NCBI GenBank assembly: GCA_001804025.1
Contig: MHFC01000019.1
Location: forward strand, 1 to 5,216
Reading direction: 5' to 3'
Length of the DNA: 5,216 nucleotides
Source of the DNA: Omnitrophica bacterium GWA2_52_8
GTDB lineage: Bacteria > Omnitrophota > Omnitrophia > Omnitrophales > Aquincolibacteriaceae
Shown here: in pieces, positions 1 to 5,216 of the stretch
How the letters are laid out: every line of letters starts with the position of its first letter
Position numbering within the stretch: position 1 is the stretch's first letter
Program-made: the position numbers and the translations under genes
Notes under the pieces: generated by a model
The model's input: the letters and a program-made list of their open reading frames with translations, nothing else
Told to the model about the DNA's origin: nothing
Databases searched by the model: none

Positions 1-377
1 TCCCGCAAAAGCCTGGAAATCTGGGCCAGCGCTTTCAGATGCGGGCCTGCCGTTTCTTTGGGTGCGACCAAAAGAAAAAATATGTAGACGAGCTCGCCGT
101 CGAGCGCTTCGAAGTTCACGCCCTTGCTGCTAATGCCGAGAACCGCGACCAGCTCGCCGACTCTGTCCGTTTTCCCATGGGGAATGGCGATCCCCTGCCC
201 GATACCCGTGGAACCCAGATTTTCACGCTCGACAAGCGCCTTGACGATGCTTTTTTTGTCGCCGATATCTTTCACTTCCGCAAGCACATCGACAAGCTCT
301 TTCAAAGAGTCGGCCTTTTCCGTCGAACTCATTCCGATCTTAATCCCCTTCTTTGCCAAAAAATCCGTAATTTTCAT
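1..377 (-). CDS. ptsN: PTS EIIA domain protein, PtsN (EIIA-Ntr) type, 3' end cut off
   Basis: I translated this from the reverse strand: an ATG at 377-375 opens a frame that stays open for 125 codons to the window edge. The usual family length is about 150 residues, so roughly the last 25 are missing. The protein begins MKITDFLAKKGIKIGM. It carries the EIIA signature GIGQGIAIPHGKTDRV at residues 58-73, where His67 is the expected phosphorylated residue. A second family block follows at about 98-113 (VYIFFLLVAPKETAGP), and then HLKALAQISRLL. Such cytoplasmic proteins accept phosphate from an HPr-type carrier. PtsN members act as regulators (nitrogen, potassium, envelope stress) and do not import sugar. 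Placement just after hpf matches the classic rpoN-hpf-ptsN order and favours PtsN over a fructose transporter subunit. No transporter domain is seen. The family call is firm; the regulatory role is inferred from position. Confidence 0.9.
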   Translation of the reverse strand, partial: MKITDFLAKKGIKIGMSSTEKADSLKELVDVLAEVKDIGDKKSIVKALVERENLGSTGIGQGIAIPHGKTDRVGELVAVLGISSKGVNFEALDGELVYIFFLLVAPKETAGPHLKALAQISRLLR

Positions 378-397
378 TTCCTTTTTTTCCCTCCCCC
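378..397 (-). promoter_or_regulatory. Purine-rich ribosome binding region of ptsN
   Basis: On the minus strand this reads GGGGGAGGGAAAAAAAGGAA directly before the ATG. The best Shine-Dalgarno match, GGAGG at 394-390, lies 12 bases from the start, rather far. A second, weaker AAGGAA abuts the start codon. The 61-base gap between hpf and ptsN (378-438) otherwise shows no convincing terminator hairpin and no clear promoter boxes, so ptsN is probably read from the upstream transcript. Confidence 0.5.
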
Positions 398-438
398 TTG
401 GTGTGACTATCGATTCAAAAAAACTGCGGGCGTGTTTC

Positions 439-768
439 TTAAACTTCTTCCGACACCTTGACTGTTTTTTCCTTCACGTGATGATTTTTGACTTTTTCGC
501 GGAACTTTTTCAGCTGTTTTTCGACCCGCGTATACGCCTGATCGATGGCCGCAAATATGTTGTCTTTACTTGCGCCGTCCCCGTAGGCCCGGAAGTTCTT
601 GGCCAGAAGCGTGATCTCGGCCTCGTTCAAATACCGCTCTTTTTTCAGCACCACATGAGCTTCAACCAGACGCGGCGCGTATTTCTCAAACTTCCCAAGC
701 TTGTCATGAAGATGCTGCTTCATGCCTTCCGTAACCGTCATGTGCTTCCCCAAAAAACGGATGTCCAT
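439..768 (-). CDS. hpf: Ribosome hibernation-promoting factor, short form (HPF/RaiA/YfiA family)
   Basis: This is a 109-residue protein beginning MDIRFLGKHMTVTEGMKQHL. The beta-alpha start, the stretch LHDKLGKFEKYAPRLVEAHV and the later AIDQAYTRVEKQLKKFREKV (about 74-93) are typical of the HPF/YfiA domain. This small basic protein binds the decoding channel of the 30S subunit and stabilises inactive 100S ribosomes or blocks translation in stationary phase. The length fits the short form; the C-terminal dimerisation domain of long HPF is absent, and only a charged tail of about 15 residues follows the domain. The ATG at 768 is chosen because GGAGG lies 7 bases upstream. It sits between lptB and ptsN, as hpf does in many Proteobacteria, except that rpoN is missing. 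Short HPF and YfiA cannot be told apart with certainty from sequence alone; position favours HPF. Confidence 0.92.
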   Translation of the reverse strand: MDIRFLGKHMTVTEGMKQHLHDKLGKFEKYAPRLVEAHVVLKKERYLNEAEITLLAKNFRAYGDGASKDNIFAAIDQAYTRVEKQLKKFREKVKNHHVKEKTVKVSEEV

Positions 769-775
769 AGTGTTT

Positions 776-780
776 CCTCC
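776..780 (-). promoter_or_regulatory. Strong ribosome binding site of hpf
   Basis: The minus strand reads GGGAGGAAACACTATG. The GGAGG core is separated from the ATG by 7 bases, which is near optimal and fixes the hpf start at 768. The rest of the 44-base lptB-hpf gap (769-812) holds only an 8-base palindrome, AAGCGCTT at 801-808, with no T-run, so I do not call it a terminator. Confidence 0.8.
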
Positions 781-812
781 CTTATTTCAGAATCGCAATT
801 AAGCGCTTGTCC

Positions 813-1538
813 TTAGGCCAATGTAAATTTTTCGCCGAGATAAAGCTCGCGCGCCTTCGGATCGGACGCCAGAAACGTCGACGTTCCGGAAACTTCCACT
901 TTCCCTTCACACAGGAGATACGACCGGTCTGTGATCGAGAGAGTTTCGCGAACGCTATGGTCGGTCAGGAGGATACTGAGCCCCTGGGCCTTTAGTTTTT
1001 GCAAGATCTTTTGGACTTCAAACACGGCGATCGGGTCAACGCCGCTAAAAGGTTCGTCGAGGAGAATCAAGGAGGGGTTGGTCACCAGCGCGCGGGTAAT
1101 CTCAAGGCGCCGGCGTTCTCCGCCCGAAAGAGTATAAGCTTTATTTTTGGCCAAATAGGCAATATCCAGTTCATTCAGCAGGCGCTTGAGACGGCGGTCT
1201 CTTTCCGTCTGCGGGATGTCCAGCGTTTCAAGGATGGCCATGACATTTTCTTCTACGGTCAATTTCCTGAAAATGGACGGCTCTTGCGATAGATATCCGA
1301 TTCCCAGGCGGGCGCGCTTGTACATCGGAAGACCCGTAATATTTTCTCCCCGGAAAAAGATATCGCCGGCATCGGCGCGGATGGCGCCGACCACCATATA
1401 AAAGGTCGTCGTTTTTCCGGCACCATTGGGCCCGAGCAGACCGACAATCTCGCCGCGCGAAATGTGGATACTGACACCGCCGACGACTGTCCGGCCTTTA
1501 TAAGCCTTATGCAATGCTTTCGTCTCAAGCAAATGCAT
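813..1538 (-). CDS. lptB: LPS export ABC transporter ATP-binding protein LptB
   Basis: This 241-residue ABC ATPase has the full LptB length (about 241 in E. coli). It shows Walker A GPNGAGKT at 36-43, Q-loop Gln85 in GYLSQEPSIFRKLTV, the ABC signature LSGGERRR at 137-144, Walker B LILLDEP at 157-163 followed by FSGVDPIAV, and the H-loop histidine at 194 in LLTDHSVRETL. The stretches IGYLSQEPSIFRKLTVEENV and DHSVRETL are characteristic of LptB rather than of amino acid importers. LptB is cytoplasmic, works as a dimer with the LptF and LptG membrane subunits (not in this window), and drives LPS out of the inner membrane toward LptC and LptA. Its ATG overlaps the preceding stop codon by one base (TGATG), so translation is likely coupled to the LptC-like gene. 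All catalytic motifs are intact. Confidence 0.97.
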   Translation of the reverse strand: MHLLETKALHKAYKGRTVVGGVSIHISRGEIVGLLGPNGAGKTTTFYMVVGAIRADAGDIFFRGENITGLPMYKRARLGIGYLSQEPSIFRKLTVEENVMAILETLDIPQTERDRRLKRLLNELDIAYLAKNKAYTLSGGERRRLEITRALVTNPSLILLDEPFSGVDPIAVFEVQKILQKLKAQGLSILLTDHSVRETLSITDRSYLLCEGKVEVSGTSTFLASDPKARELYLGEKFTLA

Positions 1539-2434
1539 CAGAAAAGCCCTCCTGCATCGGTGTCGCCGAATTGTTCCTCCTTAAAATACAAGGCTTCGGC
1601 GTCCCCACCCAGGATCACCCGGCCTTCATCGGCAAGATAAATTACGTTGTCGCTGAAGGTTTGGTTGCCCTCCGGGCTTTCAATCACGACATTTCCGATC
1701 GCGACAATTTTTGAAACCCGGCGGCTGACCCGGTTGTAATAAACATCCATGATGTCGGAATATAATTTCCCGCGAAAATCCTCAGCCACGACATTGTCCT
1801 TAAAATGTGCGATATTTTTTTCATAATCGATCACCAGCGGGCCGTCGCAGGTAATGACCGTAGGGCCCTCGGACTTGTTTTCGGGGTCCTGGACCACTAC
1901 CGTCACATTTTTCTTGAACTTTACTTTTTTAAGTCCCGAGTCCCCGCGCGCCCCGACGCCTTCTATATTGATGTTGTCCTTAATGACTTCCGTCTGGACA
2001 TTCGTCTCAAGAACCTTTGCCCCCGGATCAATGTCCAGTTCCTCGGTCATCATTCGCGTGCCGTCCTCTGTCGTTGCGACGACATTTTCACGCAGATAGA
2101 CCTGACTGTTCACCTTGTCGTATTGGCCTTTATCCGCCGTAATCGTCACGGGAGTTTCTTCGGCATAGGCCTTGGCCACAACGTTCATGAGCAGGACATT
2201 TTTTGTAAGGATATTAGCGGAATCGCCCTCTATTTCGATTTCTTTTTCGCCGGACGGCGTATATTTTGAAAATGAGAAAGAATAAACTTTATGCCGCGGA
2301 TCTTCCTGATGTTGCGGAACCCCGGCCTTCGGCTGGCCGCTTTGACGGCGCTCCTGCATCACAACCTGCAGCCGGATGACGCCGGTATAGATCAATATGA
2401 AAGCGATAACCAATACGACCGCGCGTTTAATCAT
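1538..2434 (-). CDS. lptC: Membrane-anchored LPS transport protein, apparent LptC-LptA (OstA-like) fusion
   Basis: This protein has 298 residues, against about 190 for E. coli LptC and 185 for LptA. It starts with a single membrane segment, AVVLVIAFILIYTGVI at about 5-20 after MIKR, the usual LptC anchor facing the periplasm. Residues about 50-180 look like an LptC domain: KYTPSGEKEIEIEGDSA, then ITADKGQYDKVNSQVYLREN, then the TEELDID region. Residues about 190-285 repeat the OstA/LptA style of beta-jellyroll: DNVVAEDFRGKLYSD, then IVAIGNVVIESPEGNQTFSD, ending IYLADEGRVILGGDA. Asn-Val-Val units recur at 117, 214 and 248, with a related NVT at 176. LptC and LptA form the periplasmic bridge that carries LPS from LptB2FG to the outer membrane. 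No separate lptA lies between this gene and lptB. The start overlaps the acyltransferase stop (ATGA), and the ribosome binding site is weak. The LptC assignment is fairly sure. The fusion is inferred from length and motifs, and the C-terminal part could instead be an extended LptC. Confidence 0.82.
   Translation of the reverse strand: MIKRAVVLVIAFILIYTGVIRLQVVMQERRQSGQPKAGVPQHQEDPRHKVYSFSFSKYTPSGEKEIEIEGDSANILTKNVLLMNVVAKAYAEETPVTITADKGQYDKVNSQVYLRENVVATTEDGTRMMTEELDIDPGAKVLETNVQTEVIKDNINIEGVGARGDSGLKKVKFKKNVTVVVQDPENKSEGPTVITCDGPLVIDYEKNIAHFKDNVVAEDFRGKLYSDIMDVYYNRVSRRVSKIVAIGNVVIESPEGNQTFSDNVIYLADEGRVILGGDAEALYFKEEQFGDTDAGGLF
1547..1553 (-). promoter_or_regulatory. Strong ribosome binding site of lptB inside the upstream gene
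   Basis: The minus strand reads AGGAGGG, then CTTTTCTG, then ATG. The GGAGG core is 9 bases from the lptB start and lies in the last codons of the LptC-like gene, encoding part of its Gly-Gly-Leu-Phe end. Along with the TGATG overlap, this supports the start at 1538 and suggests that lptB can recruit ribosomes itself as well as being coupled. Confidence 0.75.
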
Positions 2435-3369
2435 GATGTTTTCAACGTTTCCTTTCTTGGCCCTGTTCTGTTTTCATCTTTGGTTTTCCACCGTGAATGC
2501 ATCCACACCCATTGTTCCGGATATTGCCGGATAATGGACTCCAAACTCCGCATCCAAAGCTCCGTATATTTTTGTATCGCTTCCTGCGCGGTCGTCTCAA
2601 GCACAGGCCGGATCACACCCGCCACAAGAAACCGGTAACGCCCGGCAGGCTGCCTGACAAGCGCCGTCACCACAATCGGTGCTCCGGTCTTCAGCGCCAG
2701 CTTCACAGGCGCTACTGGAGTGTAGGCTGGATGGCCGAAAAAATCCACAAAAATGCCGGGCAGGCTGTCCACGTCCTGATCCGGAAGCACTCCGATAATT
2801 TCATTTCGCTTTAGACAGCTCAAAAGTTCGCGCGCAGAACCGTCGCGGTAAACCATTCTCACATTAACCGATTTGCGGATATTTACGATCCACCGGTTAT
2901 AGGGCTCATAATAAATCTTTCTCGCAATCACCGTAAGCGGCAGCCCCTTAAGGCAAAGTGCCGCGGCCAAAAGCTCCCAATTCCCGATGTGCCCCGTAAC
3001 CGCGATGATCCCCTTTCCTTCGCGTTGCAGGGATTCATACCGCGTCATCACGTCCCCGAGGTCGACAAACCGCTCGATTTTTTTCAGATCCCATTTGGGG
3101 AGCTGGATCCACTCAACCGCCGCCTGCGCGGCATGGACCATGACCTTACGCCCCAGACTTTCGATTTCTTCCGGAGACTTCGTACTGCCGTAGGCCTGCC
3201 GCAGATTGGCCAGAATTTTCTTCCGCTGCCGCGGCACCCTATCATAAGCCAGACTGCCGACGGCTCTTGCAATGGCAAGCGCCCAAACACGCGGCATCAA
3301 AAAAACAAAACCCGCACCGGCTCTGGCCAATAAATATAAAAAAAAGCGGTACGGCTTTTTTTTTGCCAC
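2431..3369 (-). CDS. Lipid A late acyltransferase, LpxL/HtrB family (LPLAT superfamily)
   Basis: This 312-residue protein is the usual size of the family (about 300-325). A hydrophobic stretch near residues 9-25 probably anchors it to the inner membrane facing the cytoplasm. The catalytic HX4E motif is HIGNWE, with His127 and Glu132, preceded by GKGIIAVTG. Further family blocks are GVLPDQDVD at about 193-201, FVDFFGHPAYTPVAPVKLA at about 207-225, and the C-terminal EQWVWMHSRWK at about 285-295. Members transfer an acyl chain from acyl-ACP to the Kdo-lipid A precursor. Which position or chain this one uses (LpxL, LpxM or LpxP type) cannot be read from the sequence, so I give no symbol. It starts at GTG, overlapping the kdsD stop by one base (TAGTG), with only a weak GGCGGG at 9 bases. 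It lies where kdsC sits in E. coli. The first codons carry the A-run/T-run repeat described separately. Confidence 0.9.
   Translation of the reverse strand: MAKKKPYRFFLYLLARAGAGFVFLMPRVWALAIARAVGSLAYDRVPRQRKKILANLRQAYGSTKSPEEIESLGRKVMVHAAQAAVEWIQLPKWDLKKIERFVDLGDVMTRYESLQREGKGIIAVTGHIGNWELLAAALCLKGLPLTVIARKIYYEPYNRWIVNIRKSVNVRMVYRDGSARELLSCLKRNEIIGVLPDQDVDSLPGIFVDFFGHPAYTPVAPVKLALKTGAPIVVTALVRQPAGRYRFLVAGVIRPVLETTAQEAIQKYTELWMRSLESIIRQYPEQWVWMHSRWKTKDENRTGPRKETLKTS
3338..3363. repeat. A-run/T-run inverted repeat at the 5' end of the acyltransferase gene
   Basis: The plus strand has eight A plus GC (3338-3347), the six-base spacer GGTACG, then GC plus eight T (3354-3363), a perfect 10-base inverted repeat; one more T follows at 3364. 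On the coding strand it spans about codons 3-11 of the acyltransferase, encoding KKKPYRFF. Each side resembles a terminator arm ending in a T-run, but the stem has only two GC pairs, so real termination is doubtful. It could equally be a chance result of lysine and phenylalanine codons. Confidence 0.7.
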
Positions 3370-4340
3370 TAGACGAAACCCGCCTTCAACAAGTCCTGAA
3401 TATCCAAAAGACCGACGGCGCGCCCTTTGCGGTCGACAACCGGGAGCTCATCAATTTTTTTCTTTTTCAATAAATGAATGGCTTCCGCCGCCAGCTGATC
3501 ATCATAAACCGTAAGCGGCTGACGCGTCGCGACTTTACCGACGGTATCTTTTAAAATATCCGTGCCGTTCATTCTTAAATGCCGTCTCAAATCCCCGTCG
3601 GTAAAAATGCCGACAAGTTTTCCTTTGCGGTCTACGACCGTACAACTCCCCGCACGGGCCCGGGTAATAGAAAAAAGCGCCTGCCTCACGGACGTATCCG
3701 ACTCAACTGTCGGATTGGCTTTACCTTTCCGCATCAAATCGCGGACTTTCAGAAGCTGCTTTCCCAAACTTCCACCGGGATGCAGCAGGGCAAAATCTTC
3801 GGATTTAAAGCCCTTCTTTTTCAGCAGACTTAAGGCAAGGGCATCTCCCATGGCAAGCGCGGCGGTCGTAGAAGCCGAGGGCGCCAGATTTAAAGGGCAG
3901 GCCTCGCGGTCAACCCCGAGATTTAAGACCACCGACGCATACTTCGCAAGCGACGACTTCTGCCGGCTGGTCAGAACGATCAACGGCACACCCAAACGTT
4001 TGATGACTGTTACCAAATTAACGATTTCTTCGGTTTCTCCGCTGTGTGAAATGGCAATCACCACATCCTGCTCCGTCACCATTCCCAAGTCCCCGTGAAA
4101 AGCTTCGGCGGGATGGACAAACAGGCTCGGCGTCCCGGTCGAAGCAAGGGTTGCCGCTATTTTTCTGGCGATAAATCCCGGCTTGCCCATTCCGGTAACG
4201 ACAATCCGGCCTTTGGCGTCGGCCATGATTTGAACGGCTTTTTCGAATTCAGGCCCGAGGTTACGCACCATGCGCCGGATCGCGTTGGCTTCGATCGACA
4301 AAATCTGTCTGGCTGTCCGAATAACAGTCGACGCGCTCAT
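3369..4340 (-). CDS. kdsD: Arabinose-5-phosphate isomerase KdsD/KpsF (SIS domain plus two CBS domains)
   Basis: This 323-residue enzyme (E. coli KdsD has 328) interconverts ribulose-5-phosphate and arabinose-5-phosphate, the first step of Kdo synthesis in the cytoplasm. An N-terminal SIS sugar-phosphate domain (about 35-185) contains [40 protein letters not shown] and [12 protein letters not shown]. The four active-site residues reported for E. coli KdsD (Lys59, Glu111, Glu152, His193) all have counterparts here at a constant offset of six: Lys53, Glu105, Glu146 and His187 (in [13 protein letters not shown]). Two CBS domains follow, one at about 203-255 with [13 protein letters not shown] and one at about 268-322 with the end [15 protein letters not shown]. 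The ATG overlaps the kdsA stop by four bases (ATGA), and AGGTGA lies just upstream. GutQ and KpsF are paralogues with the same fold; position next to kdsA favours KdsD. Confidence 0.97.
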   Translation of the reverse strand: MSASTVIRTARQILSIEANAIRRMVRNLGPEFEKAVQIMADAKGRIVVTGMGKPGFIARKIAATLASTGTPSLFVHPAEAFHGDLGMVTEQDVVIAISHSGETEEIVNLVTVIKRLGVPLIVLTSRQKSSLAKYASVVLNLGVDREACPLNLAPSASTTAALAMGDALALSLLKKKGFKSEDFALLHPGGSLGKQLLKVRDLMRKGKANPTVESDTSVRQALFSITRARAGSCTVVDRKGKLVGIFTDGDLRRHLRMNGTDILKDTVGKVATRQPLTVYDDQLAAEAIHLLKKKKIDELPVVDRKGRAVGLLDIQDLLKAGFV

Positions 4341-5176
4341 AACATCACCTTACTTTCACGGACGGCGGCATGCACGCGGTCGAGAAGCTCCAGCAGGGAT
4401 TTCAGTTTTGTGAGGGGCATCGCGTTCGGTCCATCCGAAAGCGCTTTAGACGGGTCTTCATGAACTTCCATAAACACGGCATCAGCGCCGGCCGCGATCC
4501 CGCACTTGGCAAGCGTGGGGATAAACTCGGCCATCCCCCCCGAAGCCGTTCCCTGTCCCCCGGGAAGCTGCACGGAATGCGTGGCATCGAAAATTACGGG
4601 ATAACCGAAACCGCGCATCACCGGAATCGAACGGAAGTCACTGACAAGATTATTGTATCCGAACGAGGCGCCGCGTTCGGTCAAAAGAATTTTATTGCAG
4701 CCCGTTTCTTTCAGTTTGTCGACAATATTACGCGCGTCCCACGGCGACAAGAACTGGCCTTTTTTTACATTGACGGTTTTTCCCGTCTTCCCCGCGGCGA
4801 AAATCAAATCCGTCTGGCGGCATAAAAAAGCGGGGATCTGAAGGATGTCCAAAACTTCGGCGCAGGCATCGACTTGAGCCGCTTCATGAACGTCGCTCAG
4901 TACCGGAATCCCGAATTCTTTTTTGACCCGGCTGAGAATTTTCAATCCGGCTTCGAGCCCCGGGCCCCGGAAGGATTTCGATGAGGAGCGGTTGGCTTTA
5001 TCAAAACTGGCTTTAAAGACATACGGAATGCCGAGGTCGCGGCAAATGGCAGAAATTTTTTCCGCATGCCGCAACACGCTTGATTCGCTCTCAATAACGC
5101 ACGGCCCGCCGATAAAAACAAACCGGCTGGGGTCGCCGAAAACGACTTGAGGATAAACCGTTACTGTTTGAACCAT
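4337..5176 (-). CDS. kdsA: 3-deoxy-D-manno-octulosonate 8-phosphate (Kdo-8-P) synthase
   Basis: This cytoplasmic enzyme, 279 residues from the ATG at 5176, condenses arabinose-5-phosphate with phosphoenolpyruvate to Kdo-8-phosphate. Family motifs in order are [10 protein letters not shown] (21-30), [20 protein letters not shown] (52-71), LSDVHE (93-98), [13 protein letters not shown] (112-124), [20 protein letters not shown] (135-154), [11 protein letters not shown] (167-177), [11 protein letters not shown] (197-207), and [20 protein letters not shown] (235-254). Cys26, His200, Glu237 and Asp248 match the metal ligands of the metal-dependent class, represented by Aquifex (Cys11, His185, Glu222, Asp233) at a constant offset of 15. 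E. coli, of the metal-free class, has Asn in place of the Cys. A TTG two codons upstream (5182) is an alternative start: AGGGAG (5193-5188) is 5 bases from the TTG and 11 from the ATG. The product feeds the Kdo pathway together with the following kdsD. Confidence 0.97.
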   Translation of the reverse strand: MVQTVTVYPQVVFGDPSRFVFIGGPCVIESESSVLRHAEKISAICRDLGIPYVFKASFDKANRSSSKSFRGPGLEAGLKILSRVKKEFGIPVLSDVHEAAQVDACAEVLDILQIPAFLCRQTDLIFAAGKTGKTVNVKKGQFLSPWDARNIVDKLKETGCNKILLTERGASFGYNNLVSDFRSIPVMRGFGYPVIFDATHSVQLPGGQGTASGGMAEFIPTLAKCGIAAGADAVFMEVHEDPSKALSDGPNAMPLTKLKSLLELLDRVHAAVRESKVML

Positions 5177-5178
5177 AA

Positions 5179-5216
5179 TCAATATTTCTCCCTAAACACC
5201 CGGCTGGACCGCCGGC
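5179..5216 (-). other. Possible 3' end of an upstream gene
   Basis: Only about 38 bases remain upstream of kdsA. One minus-strand frame is open from the window edge and gives [11 protein letters not shown], then TGA at 5181-5179, two bases before the kdsA ATG. That tight spacing matches the overlaps elsewhere in the cluster. A second frame gives PAVQPGV and stops with TAG at 5194-5192. Either could be the end of an upstream gene. Neither tail is recognisable, so no identity is offered. Confidence 0.3.
5188..5193 (-). promoter_or_regulatory. Ribosome binding site of kdsA
   Basis: The minus strand reads AGGGAGAAATATTGATTATG. AGGGAG serves either the ATG at 5176 (11 bases away) or the TTG at 5182 (5 bases away). 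The ATG is preferred as the stronger codon, but spacing alone would favour the TTG, so the exact start stays open by two codons. Confidence 0.6.

Noticed and set aside
409..441. Possible rho-independent terminator after hpf: a T-run on the minus strand following a GC-rich stretch
   Set aside because: The GC-rich stretch CGCCCGC has no complementary arm, so only about four base pairs could form. I do not call it a terminator.
801..808. Palindrome AAGCGCTT as an operator or terminator between lptB and hpf
   Set aside because: An isolated eight-base palindrome with no T-run and no second copy noticed; expected by chance.
124..816. Long plus-strand open frame of 230 codons across the ptsN start, hpf and the gap
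   Set aside because: It runs antisense to two well-supported genes and the gap between them, its translation is low-complexity and Phe/Ser/Leu-rich with no recognisable motif, and no ribosome binding site was seen. It is a shadow.
1805..2269. Plus-strand open frame of 154 codons antisense to the LptC-like gene
   Set aside because: It is His/Phe/Arg-rich with no family motif, and the minus strand there encodes a coherent LptC/LptA-like protein with operon-type overlaps.
3430..3480. A-rich lysine codons (KKKKID) in kdsD as a programmed frameshift site
   Set aside because: The bases before the A-runs are G, so the in-frame heptamer does not fit the slippery pattern, and the kdsD frame continues correctly through the second CBS domain.
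3562..4098. Plus-strand open frame of 178 codons antisense to kdsD
   Set aside because: The kdsD frame has all four catalytic residues and both CBS domains. The antisense frame shows no motif.

Overview
The window is a compact, single-direction gene cluster for building and exporting lipopolysaccharide (LPS) in a diderm, Gram-negative-type bacterium. All seven recognisable genes lie on the minus strand, so transcription runs from right to left. No RNA gene, CRISPR array, insertion sequence or other mobile element is visible, and there is no gene-free stretch longer than about 60 bases. The host cannot be named from the sequence. The gene set requires an LPS-containing outer membrane. The gene order resembles the enterobacterial kdsD-kdsC-lptC-lptA-lptB-rpoN-hpf-ptsN locus but departs from it in three places, which suggests a bacterium far from the Enterobacteria, possibly a candidate phylum such as Omnitrophota. 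That placement is a guess.

Reading in the direction of transcription, the first two genes make Kdo, the inner-core sugar of LPS. kdsA (about 5176-4337) encodes Kdo-8-phosphate synthase, and kdsD (4340-3369) encodes the arabinose-5-phosphate isomerase that supplies its substrate. Next is a lipid A late acyltransferase of the LpxL/HtrB family (3369-2431). Two transport genes follow: a membrane-anchored protein that seems to join LptC and LptA in one chain (2434-1538), and the ATPase LptB (1538-813). These five genes are chained by overlaps of 1 or 4 bases and are almost certainly one translationally coupled operon.

After a 44-base gap comes a short hibernation-promoting factor (hpf, 768-439). 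After another 61 bases comes a PTS EIIA protein of the PtsN type (377-1), cut off by the left edge of the window. Strong ribosome binding sites precede lptB and hpf. The acyltransferase and lptC genes have poor ones and probably depend on coupling.

Together the genes supply Kdo, finish lipid A acylation, and power and bridge LPS transport across the periplasm, with two stress or nutrient regulators at the tail. The observations most worth a second look are the apparent LptC-LptA fusion, the absence of kdsC and rpoN from their customary places, the metal-dependent class of KdsA, and an A-run/T-run inverted repeat with a slippery-type heptamer at the very start of the acyltransferase gene. I did not find a clearly undescribed biological system; this is mostly a core envelope-biogenesis locus with an unusual arrangement.
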